DNA from: Sunxiuqinia elliptica
GTDB taxonomy: Bacteria > Bacteroidota > Bacteroidia > Bacteroidales > Prolixibacteraceae
Reading direction: 5' to 3'
Length of the DNA stretch: 64,000 nucleotides
Assembly: GCF_900113005.1 (NCBI RefSeq)
Contig: NZ_FONW01000001.1
Span: 372,001-436,000 of the forward strand
In this document: in pieces, positions 23,806 through 38,691 of the stretch
Layout: every line of letters begins with the position of its first letter
How positions within the stretch are numbered: the stretch's first letter is position 1
The notes under the pieces: model-generated
What the model was told of the DNA's origin: nothing
Seen by the model: only the letters and a program-made list of their open reading frames with translations
Databases searched by the model: none
Program-made: the position numbers and the translations under genes

Positions 23806-26004
23806 GTGAGTCAAAAAATACTATTCATCACGCCACCATTCACGCAGCTTAATACGCCGTATCCTGCAACCGCTTATTTAAAGGGCTTTCTAAATACAAA
23901 ATCCATTCCTTCCCATCAATGTGATTTAGGAATTGAAGTCATTTTAGCCTTGTTCTCCACCAACGGATTAAACTCTCTCTTTCAGGATATTGAAAGCAGA
24001 AATCCTGAGTTGTCCGATAACGCCCGGCGTATTTTCAATTTACGCGATGAATACATCCACACGATTGATCCGGTCATTGCTTTTCTGCAAAACAAAAACA
24101 CTGCTTTGGCTCATGTGATTTGCGAAAGGAGTTACCTGCCCGAAGCTTCCCGTTTTGGCCACACCGACGACTTGGACTGGGCTTTCGGAACTATGGGCTT
24201 GCAGGACAAAGCCAAGCACCTGGCGACACTTTACCTGGAAGATCTTTCGGATCTGATTGTGGAATCCGTCGATCCTCATTTTGGTTTTAGCCGTTATGCT
24301 GAACGCTTAAGCAGTTCGGCCAATACGTTTGATGAAATCCACCAATCACTGCTTGAACCAGACAGTTTTATTGATCGGTTGACACTGACTTTACTGGAGC
24401 AAAAAATAGCCGATTATCAGCCAACAGTGGTTGCTTTTTCGGTTCCCTTTCCGGGAAATTTGTACAGTGCTCTGAAATGTGGTCAATGGTTGAAAAAACA
24501 TCATCCAGCAATTCCAAGAGTCATGGGTGGCGGCTTTCCCAACACCGAGTTACGTTCGCTTTCTGATCCTCGGGTGTTTGATTTCGTTGACTTTATTACC
24601 TTGGACGATGGCGAAGCAACCACCCTTTTGCTACTTGAACACTTGGATGGCAAACGCGAAGCCGATTTGCTAAAACGTACATTCAGACGCGTTAACGGAG
24701 AAGTGATTTACAGTGATGGAGCCACTGAAAAGGATATTTCGCAGGCCGACGTAGGCGTTCCAGATTACTCCGACTTACCACTTCATCAGTACCTTTCAGT
24801 AATTGAAATTGCGAATCCCATGCACCGCCTATGGAACGATGGACGTTGGAACAAACTCACCTTGGCACATGGCTGCTATTGGGGCCGTTGCACCTTTTGC
24901 GACACTTCGCTGGACTACATCAAACGCTACGAGCCCAGCAGCGTGCAACTATTGGTTGACCGCATGGAACAGCTCATTAAGCAAACCGGACAAATTGGCT
25001 TCCATTTTGTTGACGAAGCAGCTCCGCCTGCCTTGACGCGTGCCCTTGCCCTGGAAATTATCCGCCGCAAACTAAGTGTCGTTTGGTGGACCAACATTCG
25101 CTTCGAGAAAAGCTTTTCCTACGACTTATGCCAGCTCCTGAGAGCATCCGGCTGCATTGCAGTATCCGGCGGGTTGGAAGTGGCTTCCGACCGCTTGTTG
25201 GGCATGATCAACAAGGGTGTTAGTTTAACCAAAGTAGCCAAGGTAACCGATAATTTCACCCAGGCAGGAATCATGGTGCATGCCTACCTGATGTATGGCT
25301 TTCCCACGCAAACAGCCCAGGAAACCATCGATTCCCTGGAAGTGGTCCGCCAGCTGTTTGAAGCAGGAGTCATTCAATCCGGCTTTTGGCACCAGTTTGC
25401 CATGACAGCTCACAGCCCGGTCGGTCTTCACCCCGAAAAATTCAACGTCAAAATAGAAAATAAAACGGTGGGGACGTTTGCCAATAATGACCTGGTTCAT
25501 AGCGATCCGAGTGGCTGCCAGCATGAGCTGTTCAGCGACGGACTAAAAACGTCGCTCTACAACTACATGCATGCCATTGGCTTTGACCTTCCGCTTCAGG
25601 AGTGGTTTGATTTCAAGGTACCTCACACCAAAGTCAATCCGCACTTTATCGAACAGGCGATCGAATCGCAGGAATACCAACCGGTCAGCTCATCCGCATC
25701 CATTGTTTGGATCGGCGGAAAAGCCGCCATTGATTACTTCAGTAAAAAGAAGAAAAAACGAAGTTACCCGATGGCGCAGCTAAGGTTCTCGAATAAGCAT
25801 TCAGAAGTCAGTATTCAGCTGAAAGAACAGGAAGGAAAATGGCTCATGACACAGCTTCCCAGCTTGGCTGTTGCCAACACCAGCTTGCCAACCTTTGAAG
25901 AGCTGCAAACAAGTTTTGAGGAGGAAACCGGCGAAGATTTCATCCTTTTCTGGAACAGCAAGCCCATGATAAGCTTGAGAAAAAACGGTTTATTGATGCT
26001 TTGA
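23806..26004 (+). CDS. B12-binding-type radical SAM protein
   Basis: A 732-residue protein with an amino-terminal region, a Rossmann-like B12-binding-type domain near residues 195-285 (PTVVAFSVPFPGNLYSALKC, then VMGGGFPNTE), a radical SAM domain starting with HGCYWGRCTFCDTS near 362-375, and a carboxy-terminal extension of 200 residues. The cluster motif is C-x4-C-x2-C, one residue longer than the classical C-x3-C-x2-C. No DxHxxG cobalamin motif is obvious, so cobalamin may bind base-off or not at all. The start is a GTG; an ATG two bases upstream is in another frame. The substrate is unknown. It lies directly before metG, 127 nt apart. Confidence 0.82.
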   Translation: MSQKILFITPPFTQLNTPYPATAYLKGFLNTKSIPSHQCDLGIEVILALFSTNGLNSLFQDIESRNPELSDNARRIFNLRDEYIHTIDPVIAFLQNKNTALAHVICERSYLPEASRFGHTDDLDWAFGTMGLQDKAKHLATLYLEDLSDLIVESVDPHFGFSRYAERLSSSANTFDEIHQSLLEPDSFIDRLTLTLLEQKIADYQPTVVAFSVPFPGNLYSALKCGQWLKKHHPAIPRVMGGGFPNTELRSLSDPRVFDFVDFITLDDGEATTLLLLEHLDGKREADLLKRTFRRVNGEVIYSDGATEKDISQADVGVPDYSDLPLHQYLSVIEIANPMHRLWNDGRWNKLTLAHGCYWGRCTFCDTSLDYIKRYEPSSVQLLVDRMEQLIKQTGQIGFHFVDEAAPPALTRALALEIIRRKLSVVWWTNIRFEKSFSYDLCQLLRASGCIAVSGGLEVASDRLLGMINKGVSLTKVAKVTDNFTQAGIMVHAYLMYGFPTQTAQETIDSLEVVRQLFEAGVIQSGFWHQFAMTAHSPVGLHPEKFNVKIENKTVGTFANNDLVHSDPSGCQHELFSDGLKTSLYNYMHAIGFDLPLQEWFDFKVPHTKVNPHFIEQAIESQEYQPVSSSASIVWIGGKAAIDYFSKKKKKRSYPMAQLRFSNKHSEVSIQLKEQEGKWLMTQLPSLAVANTSLPTFEELQTSFEEETGEDFILFWNSKPMISLRKNGLLML

Positions 26005-26075
26005 CAAACGAAATAAGCATTTAAAATCAATCGTCTTTGCATTGGTAATCTATTCTTTCGGCTCAAAATTTCGTT

Positions 26076-26083
26076 TATCTTTG
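26076..26083 (+). promoter_or_regulatory. Candidate -7 box for metG
   Basis: TATCTTTG matches TAnnTTTG and ends 48 nt before the metG ATG, predicting a start near 26090. No TTTG is found at the usual distance upstream; TTTC at 26056 is the closest. The -7 box supports a separate metG promoter rather than pure readthrough from the radical SAM gene. Confidence 0.5.
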
Positions 26084-26131
26084 TAGCCCTTAACCAGAAT
26101 TGGTTTTCACGACAATAAAATCATTTGAAAC

Positions 26132-28165
26132 ATGTCATCATACAAACGCACCTTAATTACTTCCGCCCTGCCATATGCTAATGGGCCCGTTCATATTGGT
26201 CACCTGGCCGGAGTTTATGTACCAGCTGACATTTATGCCCGTTACCTGCGTCTCAAAAAACAAGACGTCTTGTTTATCGGAGGATCTGATGAGCACGGTG
26301 TTCCCATTACTTTAAAAGCAAAAAACGAAGGAGTTACTCCGCAAGATATCGTTGACAAATACCACGGGATGATCAAAGATTCTTTTGGCCGTTTTGGTAT
26401 TTCGTTCGATGTGTATTCTCGGACCAGTGCGCCAATTCATCACGAAACAGCTTCGGAGTTTTTCAAGAAATTGTATGACGACGGTAAATTTGTAGAGCAA
26501 ACCAGCGAACAATATTACGACGAGGAAAACAAGCAATTTTTAGCTGACCGATACATTGTTGGAACCTGCCCCAAGTGCTCGTTCGAAAAGGCCTATGGCG
26601 ACCAATGCGAAAGCTGCGGAACTTCGCTTAGCCCAACGGAATTGATCAATCCAAAATCCATGATCAGTGGCAATACGCCGGTATTGAAAGAAACCAAACA
26701 CTGGTACCTGCCACTTGACCAATACGAACCTTGGTTGAAAGAGTGGATTCTGGAAGGACACAAAGAGTGGAAATCGAATGTTTACGGGCAATGCAAAAGC
26801 TGGATTGACAGCGGCCTGAACCCACGCGCAGTGACCCGCGACCTGAACTGGGGCGTTCCTGTACCTGTTGAAGGTGCCGAAGGGAAAGTGCTATATGTAT
26901 GGTTTGATGCGCCTATTGGCTACATCTCAGCAACCAAGGAGCTGACTCCTGACTGGGAAAAATACTGGAAAGATTCGGAAACCAAAATGCTACACTTCAT
27001 CGGAAAAGACAACATTGTCTTCCACTGCATCATTTTTCCATGTATGCTGAAAGCTGAAGGAAGCTACATTCTTCCAGAGAATGTGCCCGCCAACGAATTC
27101 CTCAACCTGGAAGGGGATAAAATCTCCACTTCCCGCAACTGGGCCGTTTGGTTGCACGAATACCTGGATGAATTCCCTGGAAAAGAAGATGTACTGAAAT
27201 ATGTATTGACCGCCAATGCTCCCGAAACCAAAGACAATGACTTTACCTGGAAAGATTACCAAGCCCGAAATAACAACGAGCTGGTTGCCGTGTTGGGTAA
27301 CTTTGTCAATCGTGCGTTGGTACTGACACAAAAATATTACCAAGGCGAAGTGCCTGCTTTGGGTGAGCTAAACGAAGTAGACCAAACGACCTTAGCTGAA
27401 ATTGGCCGTTTGAAAGGAGAAGTTGAGAAGAGTCTGGATAACTACCGTTTCCGCGAAGCTTTGAAATTAGCCATGGATTTAGCTCGTTTGGGCAATAAGT
27501 ACCTGGCAGACGAAGAGCCTTGGAAAGTGGTGAAAACAGACCCTGAGCGTGTAAAAACGGTCATGAATATCTGCTTGCAGATTACAGCCAACCTAACCAT
27601 CATGTTGGAGCCATTCTTACCAATGAGTATGAATAAGCTTCGCGGTTTCCTTGATATGGAGAAATTGGAATGGAGCGAGTTGGGCCGCACTGATTTACTG
27701 GCTGCCGGACACCTAACCAACAAACCAGAACTGTTGTTCGAAAAGATTGAAGATGCCGTTATCGAAGCTCAGGTGCAAAAGCTGCTGGATACTAAAAAAG
27801 CCAATGAAGCTGCTGAAGCTGTGGCTAAACCAGCAAAAGAAAATTGTACATTCGACGATTTCATGAAAATGGATATCCGCACCGGAACCATTTTGGAAGC
27901 AGAGTTGGTTCCTAAAACGAAGAAGCTGTTGCAGCTGAACGTTGATACTGGGATTGATAAACGGACTGTTGTTTCAGGAATTGCCGAGTATTACAAACCC
28001 GAGGACATCGTTGGAAAACAAGTTTCGATTTTGGTGAACCTGGAACCACGCAAAATTCGCGGAATTGAGTCGCAAGGTATGATTCTAATGGCTGAAGATG
28101 CCGATGGTACCCTACGCTTTGTTTCGCCGGAAGAAAAGGTGAAAAATGGCTCTGAAATACGCTAA
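26132..28165 (+). CDS. metG: Methionyl-tRNA synthetase
   Basis: The 677-residue enzyme charges tRNA-Met in the cytosol. Visible are the HIGH motif ([13 protein letters not shown], residues 15-27), a zinc knuckle with CPKC and CESC near 147-166, the KMSKS equivalent KISTSR near residue 330, the anticodon-binding helical domain and a carboxy-terminal tRNA-binding (EMAP/Trbp111) domain ([19 protein letters not shown] to [12 protein letters not shown]) that aids dimerisation. Length is usual for the two-domain MetG. It is followed by an intrinsic terminator. Certain identification. Confidence 0.97.
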   Translation: MSSYKRTLITSALPYANGPVHIGHLAGVYVPADIYARYLRLKKQDVLFIGGSDEHGVPITLKAKNEGVTPQDIVDKYHGMIKDSFGRFGISFDVYSRTSAPIHHETASEFFKKLYDDGKFVEQTSEQYYDEENKQFLADRYIVGTCPKCSFEKAYGDQCESCGTSLSPTELINPKSMISGNTPVLKETKHWYLPLDQYEPWLKEWILEGHKEWKSNVYGQCKSWIDSGLNPRAVTRDLNWGVPVPVEGAEGKVLYVWFDAPIGYISATKELTPDWEKYWKDSETKMLHFIGKDNIVFHCIIFPCMLKAEGSYILPENVPANEFLNLEGDKISTSRNWAVWLHEYLDEFPGKEDVLKYVLTANAPETKDNDFTWKDYQARNNNELVAVLGNFVNRALVLTQKYYQGEVPALGELNEVDQTTLAEIGRLKGEVEKSLDNYRFREALKLAMDLARLGNKYLADEEPWKVVKTDPERVKTVMNICLQITANLTIMLEPFLPMSMNKLRGFLDMEKLEWSELGRTDLLAAGHLTNKPELLFEKIEDAVIEAQVQKLLDTKKANEAAEAVAKPAKENCTFDDFMKMDIRTGTILEAELVPKTKKLLQLNVDTGIDKRTVVSGIAEYYKPEDIVGKQVSILVNLEPRKIRGIESQGMILMAEDADGTLRFVSPEEKVKNGSEIR

Positions 28166-28252
28166 AAAGACAGTCGTACCAACACTTGTTGGTGCGCTTC
28201 CGTAAGTTGCCGTACTGCCTTTGCGGATCGGCCACTTACTCTACATATAACA

Positions 28253-28288
28253 AGAACCGCTTTTGTACGCAAAGGCGGTTTTTTTATT
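28253..28288 (+). terminator. Intrinsic terminator after metG
   Basis: AACCGCTTTTG (28255-28265) pairs with CAAAGGCGGTT (28270-28280) apart from one mismatch and is followed by a run of T. It ends in the 3' end of the convergent histidine kinase gene. Confidence 0.75.
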
Positions 28289-30089
28289 TTCCGGAAGGTA
28301 AGTTTAAGATAAACGAAGACCCTTTGCCTAGCTCACTCTCAACCCGAATCGTTCCTCCATTTTTAGCGACCAACTCAGCCACTAGCTTTAAGCCAAAGCC
28401 AGTCCCTGCCTCTTTCTCAGTTCCCGGTTGTTGTACTTTTGACGACAGATCAAAAATCTTTTGAGCATCTATTTCTCTCATGCCAATTCCAAAGTCAATC
28501 ACCCGCAACTCAACTTGCTCCGCTTTCGGCCTTCCTTCGATGACAATACGGCTCTTACGGTACGAAAACTTAATGGCATTATTGACCAGATTGCGGAAAA
28601 TGGTCTTGAGCATATCTCGATCTGCAAATACCACAAATTCATCATCAAAATCAAACTCAACAACCAATTCCTTATTTTTTAGTTGCAAATCAATTTGTTG
28701 CAGTTGCTCCTCCAATAGTTCTTTCAAACGAATAGACTGAGGCTTAAAGCTCACATTCCCTTGTTGCAACCGAGCCCAATCTAAAATTTCATACAACAGC
28801 TTATTGTGTTGTGATGCAGCAAAAGTGATATCCCTCAAATGCACAGTTCGCTCATTTTCCGGAATATTATCATAATTTTCAAAGATGAATTCCAGGTAAT
28901 TAGCAATTGTTCCCGAGCTGTTTTTCAAGTCGTGGGCAACAATCGAAAAAAACCGATCTTTGGTTTCGTTAGCTATTCGGAGCTTTTCTTCGGACTGAAT
29001 CAATGCCTGTTGTGCTTCCAGCTTTCGCCAAGCAATTTTGGAGTAAAAGAAAACCAACAACACCCCTAATGCCAAAGCAAAAAAGAATAAGACAAGTAAC
29101 TTTCTCATGGGCAAGAAAGAGCCATAAGTCATCTCCTGGCTAGGAACAAAAGCAATTAATTTCCACTCATAACTTTCAACAAGTTCATAATTAATTCCCC
29201 CATGACTCAGCCTTCCAAAAGGCTCAATAACCGACACCGTAAACAAACCTCTGTCACTCTCAAACTGACCTTGTTGCATCTGATTGATTCTCTGAAAATC
29301 ATCTGAAAAGAAACTCGTAATGTTTTGATCTTTTTTGTTTTCAAACATGAAACCCCACTCCATCGCCGTGTCTTTCGCATTCAAAAAATACCCATCCTGA
29401 TTAATTAGGTAATTAGCTCCGCCATATTCCTGTAAATGTTCATCCAACTCCTGAACGATATCTGTCCCATCAAAATTCAACACGTTAATTCCCTGCCTTT
29501 CTCCTTTATCATTAAAAACGGGTGCACAAATACGCAGCATGGGGCGATAAGGAAGTTCCAGTTCTCCGTGTTCAATATTCAAATCAAAAGGAGAGACGTA
29601 AAACTGTCCTTGTTGAAGTCCGATCGCTTCTTGATAATAATACCGGTGAGACTTATCCTGTAACTCTTTAGGAAGACAGAAATAGGGTTCATTGTTGCGT
29701 CGTTCCAGCCGAAAAATTTCCATTCCAGAAGTATTAAGGAACCTCAATTGATAGTAGGCTTCCTTATTTTCCAGCAACTTTAGCAGAAAGGCATTGAAAG
29801 ACTTTTCAATCTCTTGGTCAGCTATTTTACCCGAAAAAAATTGAAGAAACAGATCACTCTCAGAAATTGTCAGAAGATCAAGGATGGACTCTTTAAAAAG
29901 GTGCTCAATCAGATTTTTATCGGCCAATACAATCTGTTTTTGATTGGCTCTCAATTCGATTTTTTGCTGAATAACAATCTGACGAATTCCAATCAGAAAA
30001 ACAACGACAAACAAAGCAACAACCAAGGCTAAACGCCACAGAAAATGCTTCAAAAAATAAGTTTGGCTATACTTCTCTTTTAATCTCAC
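28284..30089 (-). CDS. Membrane sensor histidine kinase (Cache-type sensor)
   Basis: The 601-residue protein has a transmembrane segment at about 16-36, an extracytoplasmic domain of roughly 290 residues with a Cache-like pattern (LRFLNTSGMEIFRLERRNNE, later YYYQEAIGL and RPMLRICAPVFND), a second segment at about 329-350, a linker, then HisKA with SIVAHDLKNSSG (His near 386) and a HATPase domain with N box FRNLVNNAIKFSYRK, G1 IDFGIGM and G2 TGFGLKLVAEL. It should autophosphorylate in response to a ligand outside the membrane. No response regulator lies next to it. A terminator separates it from the amylase operon on the same strand, so it seems orphan. Confidence 0.9.
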   Translation of the reverse strand: MRLKEKYSQTYFLKHFLWRLALVVALFVVVFLIGIRQIVIQQKIELRANQKQIVLADKNLIEHLFKESILDLLTISESDLFLQFFSGKIADQEIEKSFNAFLLKLLENKEAYYQLRFLNTSGMEIFRLERRNNEPYFCLPKELQDKSHRYYYQEAIGLQQGQFYVSPFDLNIEHGELELPYRPMLRICAPVFNDKGERQGINVLNFDGTDIVQELDEHLQEYGGANYLINQDGYFLNAKDTAMEWGFMFENKKDQNITSFFSDDFQRINQMQQGQFESDRGLFTVSVIEPFGRLSHGGINYELVESYEWKLIAFVPSQEMTYGSFLPMRKLLVLFFFALALGVLLVFFYSKIAWRKLEAQQALIQSEEKLRIANETKDRFFSIVAHDLKNSSGTIANYLEFIFENYDNIPENERTVHLRDITFAASQHNKLLYEILDWARLQQGNVSFKPQSIRLKELLEEQLQQIDLQLKNKELVVEFDFDDEFVVFADRDMLKTIFRNLVNNAIKFSYRKSRIVIEGRPKAEQVELRVIDFGIGMREIDAQKIFDLSSKVQQPGTEKEAGTGFGLKLVAELVAKNGGTIRVESELGKGSSFILNLPSGK

Positions 30090-30152
30090 GAGCTAATTAA
30101 TTCAATGAATATGGTTCAGCATACTAAATTAGCTAAAAACAAAAGCCTGCCA

Positions 30153-30182
30153 ATAAAAAAGGGTCGCAAATGCAACCCTTCT
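30153..30182 (-). terminator. Intrinsic terminator of the maltodextrin operon
   Basis: On the minus strand GGGTTGC and GCGACCC pair with one mismatch around a short loop, and the A-run at 30155-30160 becomes a U-tail. It lies 40 nt after the stop of the last gene of the six-gene operon. Confidence 0.7.
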
Positions 30183-30221
30183 CAAACTAATAAACCAACT
30201 AAACCTAAACTAAACCTAAAA

Positions 30222-31610
30222 CTATAAGCGTCTGTAAATTTTGTATTCCCAAGCTTGAAGTTCGATGCTCTCCTTCTCTTCTACAACCAATTTACTGTCT
30301 TCCCAAATCCCATCATATTCTTCACGAACATCGAACTCAATATCAGAAACAACAGGATGATCGGAAAAGTTCATAATGATCAAAAGTTTGTTTGCGTTTT
30401 TTTCACGGGTAAAAGCGAAAACCTGATCATTATGATTGGTGTTGAGTAGTTTCAAATCCCCGCCATCCAAGCCATTCCACAGCGCTTCGTTGGTCTTTTT
30501 TAGCTCAATTAAACGCCTATAAAAATCTGACTTATCAAGCTTTGACCAATCAATTTCATCTTTCTCAAAAAATGCCAGCTGCTTATCCAAGCCAGCTTCC
30601 TGGCCACTATAAATCAAAGGAATTCCGGGTACGGTAAAGCTAAATACAGCAAAGGCATCAGCCGCGTCACCCATGCGTTGGTTCACTGTTCCGGCCCATG
30701 AATTTTCATCGTGGTTGGTGATGAACTGCATGGGAAAAGACCCCGGCGTGTATTGTTCTTCATCCATTTCGATGAAGTAGTTGCGTAGATCCTGCACGGT
30801 TTGTTCGCCTTTAGCAACAGCATTCATCATATGATGCAGCTTCCAGGTGTAATTCGATTCAAACGCATACTTCAGCAAGCCCGGATGATCTTCATCCTCG
30901 GCAAGCATGTAGATGGGCTTAATGGAGTCGAATGAAGCACGTGCTTCTTCCCAAAAGTCCTGAGGCACTCCCCAGGCCACGTCGCAGCGAAAACCATCAA
31001 TATTGGCTTCTTCCAGCCAAAAGTCCATCGCATCAATCATGGCACGACGCATGGGCTGAACATCAAAGTTCAGATCGGCAATATCTGACCAGTCCGGATT
31101 CGGCGCAATAATGGCTCCTGTTGAATCTTTGGTGTACCACTCCGGATGGTCAAAAATCCACTGATTGTCCCAGCCTGTGTGGTTTGCCACCCAGTCGATA
31201 ATTACCTTGAAACCGAGGTCGTGTGCCTCATTAACCAGATTTTTAAAATCTGCCATCGTTCCAAACTCTGGGTTGATTCCTTTGTAGTCTTTCACCGCAT
31301 AATACGATCCCAAAGCTCCTTTTCGGTTTTTCTCCGAAATTGGGTGAATGGGCATGATCCACAAAATATCGACTCCCAGATCTTTCAAGCGGGGCAAATG
31401 CTCGGCAAATGCCTTGAAAGTGCCTTCTGGCGTATATTGGCGAATGTTTACTTCGTAGAGCACGGCATCTTTTACCCAATCCGGGTTCGGCAATTGCTGA
31501 CCGGTTATCACCTGCTCCTGATTCGATTCAGGCTTTGTTTTTGGCTGACAGGACACCAAGGCTCCCACCACAAACAAAATCGTAAATAGTTTAAACACTT
31601 TTAACTGCAT
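30222..31610 (-). CDS. GH13 alpha-amylase-family lipoprotein
   Basis: The 462-residue protein has a lipoprotein signal (LFVVGALVSCQPK) and a GH13 TIM barrel: VLYEVNIRQYTPEGTF, GFKVIIDWVANHTGWD (region I), GFRCDVAWGVPQ (nucleophile Asp near 209), MLAEDED (acid Glu near 238) and ITNHDENSW (transition-state Asp near 300). All three catalytic residues are present. A short beta-sandwich follows. It is the last gene of the operon, 15 nt after the GH97 gene. As a lipoprotein it may face the periplasm or the surface. Specificity within GH13 cannot be set from the sequence alone; a maltodextrin-cutting amylase is likely. Confidence 0.9.
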   Translation of the reverse strand: MQLKVFKLFTILFVVGALVSCQPKTKPESNQEQVITGQQLPNPDWVKDAVLYEVNIRQYTPEGTFKAFAEHLPRLKDLGVDILWIMPIHPISEKNRKGALGSYYAVKDYKGINPEFGTMADFKNLVNEAHDLGFKVIIDWVANHTGWDNQWIFDHPEWYTKDSTGAIIAPNPDWSDIADLNFDVQPMRRAMIDAMDFWLEEANIDGFRCDVAWGVPQDFWEEARASFDSIKPIYMLAEDEDHPGLLKYAFESNYTWKLHHMMNAVAKGEQTVQDLRNYFIEMDEEQYTPGSFPMQFITNHDENSWAGTVNQRMGDAADAFAVFSFTVPGIPLIYSGQEAGLDKQLAFFEKDEIDWSKLDKSDFYRRLIELKKTNEALWNGLDGGDLKLLNTNHNDQVFAFTREKNANKLLIIMNFSDHPVVSDIEFDVREEYDGIWEDSKLVVEEKESIELQAWEYKIYRRL

Positions 31611-31625
31611 GTTATTCCAATTAGC

Positions 31626-35634
<4,009 letters not shown>

Positions 35635-35638
<4 letters not shown>

Positions 35639-37950
35639 TTCTCTTCTCTATTTAGTATCAGTTCTTGTTTTTCCTGCAACTCATAATTTTTGCCCCAAAT
35701 AATGGCCGACACCATTCCCGGGTTATGGTTAATGATTTTTAGTTCCTCTCCCATTTGAATTTCGAGGTGTGAGCCTCTGAAACTAATCTTGAAGGAGTAC
35801 GATTCCCATGATTTTGGGATGAAAGGATCCAGCATCAGCTGGCCATTTTTAACACGCATACCCCCAAAAGCTTCGACAAATGACATCCATGTTCCAGCCA
35901 TACTGGTGATGTGCAAACCATCTTCGGTATCGTTGTTGTAGTCATCCAAATCTAAGCGTGCCGTGCGTAAATAAAACTCATATGCTTTGTCTTCGCGGCC
36001 AATTCGTGAGGCCAAAATACTGTGAACACAAGGCGATAATGAAGACTCATGAACGGTGATCGGCTCGTAAAAATCGAAATGCCGTTTCACACTTTCCTGA
36101 TCATACTCATCCTGAAACCAATACAAGCTTTGAAGGGTATCCGCCTGCTTGATGTAGCACGAACGCAAAATGCGATCCCAGGACCAGTTTTGATTAATTG
36201 GGTATTCGTCCTCAGGCAGCAAATCAACCGGAATAAGCTCCTTATCCAGGAAGCCATCTTGCTGTAAAAAGATTTCCCTTTTTGCATCATAAGGAAAGTA
36301 CATCTTCTCAATGATTTCTTTCCAATGATCTGTTTCCTGCAATTCGTTGAACTTCCATTTCTGAATCAGTTCTTCGAACAGGTAAGGATGTTCGCGCTTG
36401 ATGTAAGCAATAACATCCAAGGTATATTTCAGTGTCCACACCGCCATTTTGTTGGTATGGAAATTATTATTTACGTTGTTTTCGTATTCGTTGGGGCCAG
36501 TAACTCCAAGAATCACATAAGCCTGCTTTTCTTCGGACCAGTTTACCCGTTGCGCCCAAAAACGCGAAATTCCAAGCAGCACTTCAAAGCCATAAGGCGC
36601 TAAATACTGTCGATCGCCAGTATAGTTGATGTAGTTGTAAATGGCATAGGCAATCGCTCCATTTCTGTGAATTTCTTCAAAAGTGATTTCCCATTCATTG
36701 TGGCATTCTTCACCATTGATGGTCACCATGGGATACAAAGCAGCCCCATTTTTGAAGCCCAACTTCTCAGCATTTTCAATGGCTCTACCCAAGTGTTTGT
36801 AGCGGTACATGAGCAGGTTCTTTGCCACGCGCTCCGGTGCAGTTCCTAAAAAGAATGGCAAACAGTACGCTTCGGTGTCCCAATAGGTTACACCACCGTA
36901 CTTTTCACCTGTAAAACCTTTTGGTCCAATATTGAGGCGCTCATCATCGCCGGTATAAGTTTGCATCAGGTGGAAAATATTGAAGCGTATTCCCTGCTGA
37001 GCGGCACGATCTCCTTTAATCTCAATATCGCTGGTTTCCCAGCGTAGTTCCCAAGCTTTGCTGTGTTCCTGATACAATTGCTCAAACCCTTTGGCTGAAG
37101 CCTCCTCTACAAGCTTTTGAGTTCGAGCTTTCATCTTTCCCTTTGGTGTTTGCAATGACGAGCAGATAGCCGCGTACTTCTCAACCACCAAGGTATCACC
37201 TTCCTGAAACTGGCTATGGAAGACTGAGCCAACGAATTTCTCCTTTTGCAATGCCTCTGGCTGATCAAGCTGCTCTTTTCCATTCAGCAGTACTCGTGTT
37301 AACTGTCGATTGCCGGAATGAAAACCCGTCTTTTTGGTTTCCATGCACAGGAAAGCATTTGCTCCCTCCACTTCTTTTTCAAGCTCCACCCAGAATTTCT
37401 CATCGTAGTTGGAATCTTCATTCATAACATCACCATCGATGAAAGAGGTGACTGTTAATGGCGCTGAAAAATTCAAACTTTTAAGTTGGTAGCGAATCAC
37501 TCCAATTTCCTGATTCTTCATGCTCAGGAAGCGTTTGGCCTCCACTTCCAATTTTTTCCCGGAAGGCAAGCTTGCCACAAACGACCGGGTCAACAATGCG
37601 GAATGCATATCCAGTTCTCGCTTGAATTCGTCCACTTGGGCGGTGGCTAAATCCAACTCTTCACCATCAACCTGAATGTGAATACCGATCCAGTTGGCAG
37701 CATTCAACACCTTGGCAAAGTATTCGGGATAACCATTTTTCCACCAGCCCACCCGGGTCTTATCAGGATAATACACCCCAGCCAGGTAGTTCCCTTGCAA
37801 GCTGTCGCCGCTATACTTTTCCTCGAAGTTTGCGCGTTGGCCTGTGTGGCCATTTCCTAAGCTGAATAAGCTCTCGGAAACCCGGTTGTTTTTGGGGTCA
37901 AATCCTTCTTCAATGACCTTCCAATCGCAATGTATGATGTAATTTTTCAC
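35635..37950 (-). CDS. GH65 phosphorylase (probable maltose phosphorylase)
   Basis: The 771-residue cytosolic protein (no signal peptide) is a GH65 enzyme: VSESLFSLGNGHTGQRANFE at the amino terminus, YGGVTYWDTEAYCLPFFLG before the catalytic barrel, and the general-acid Glu in GVTGPNEYENNVNNN near residue 487. GH65 phosphorylases split alpha-glucobioses with phosphate, inverting to beta-glucose 1-phosphate. A beta-phosphoglucomutase gene directly upstream and a maltose-type transporter next to it make maltose the most likely substrate; trehalose, kojibiose or nigerose phosphorylase cannot be excluded. It overlaps the next gene by 4 nt and follows pgmB by 20 nt. Confidence 0.93.
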
Positions 37951-37970
37951 TGGTAATGCTTTTTAGTCCG

Positions 37971-38633
37971 TTAATTCTTATCGCTTAAAAAAGTGGCTAA
38001 TTGCTTTAAGTTGAACCCTTCGAAGCCGGAGATAACCTGATCGGCTTCTGACAGGTTTTTCGGATCACCAACGCCAATGCAAGCCATACCCGCATTTTTA
38101 GCTGCTTCAACCCCTGCAATGGCATCTTCAAACACCACACAACTCCGGCTTTCTACCTGCAATGCTTCTGCACCTTTCAGAAAAACTTCCGGATCGGGTT
38201 TTGCTTGGGTCACCTCGTTACCATCAATAATGGCATCAAATAATTCTTCGATGTGTAGTTGCTTTAGAATTAACCGGGCATTCTTACTGGCTGATCCTAA
38301 AGCCACAACTATTCCTTTGTTTCTAATTTCTTCGATAAACTCCTTCACCCCGGGAAGTAACTCATCATCCTTCATCCGTTGAATGTAGCTGAGGTAAATC
38401 TCATTTTTTTGAGTTGCCAATTTCATTTTTTCGTCATCAGCCAAAGTCGTGTTTCCCAATTCAAGAATAATGTCTAAAGACCGCATCCGACTCACTCCCT
38501 TCAGTAACTCGTTGTGCTCCTCAGTAAAGCTTATTCCCAACCCATTGGCCAATTGTTGCCAAGCTAAATAATGGTACTTGGCTGTATCGACAATTACACC
38601 ATCCAAATCAAAAAGACATGCTTTTATTTCCAT
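37971..38633 (-). CDS. pgmB: Beta-phosphoglucomutase
   Basis: The 220-residue HAD-family enzyme converts beta-glucose 1-phosphate to glucose 6-phosphate. The nucleophile and acid/base aspartates are in ACLFDLDGVIVDTAKYHY (Asp8 and Asp10), the cap domain includes LLKGVSRMRSLDIIL, motif II Ser is in VALGSASKNARLIL, and motif IV is in CVVFEDAIAGVEAAKNAG. RMRSLD in the cap matches the glucose-specific subgroup. Its position between the transporter and the GH65 phosphorylase fits the phosphorolytic maltose route. Confidence 0.93.
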   Translation of the reverse strand: MEIKACLFDLDGVIVDTAKYHYLAWQQLANGLGISFTEEHNELLKGVSRMRSLDIILELGNTTLADDEKMKLATQKNEIYLSYIQRMKDDELLPGVKEFIEEIRNKGIVVALGSASKNARLILKQLHIEELFDAIIDGNEVTQAKPDPEVFLKGAEALQVESRSCVVFEDAIAGVEAAKNAGMACIGVGDPKNLSEADQVISGFEGFNLKQLATFLSDKN

Positions 38634-38691
38634 CCATCAATTGTTTAATTACAGTAGCCTACAACTACTACATCCTATTTTCTTTAATCGT

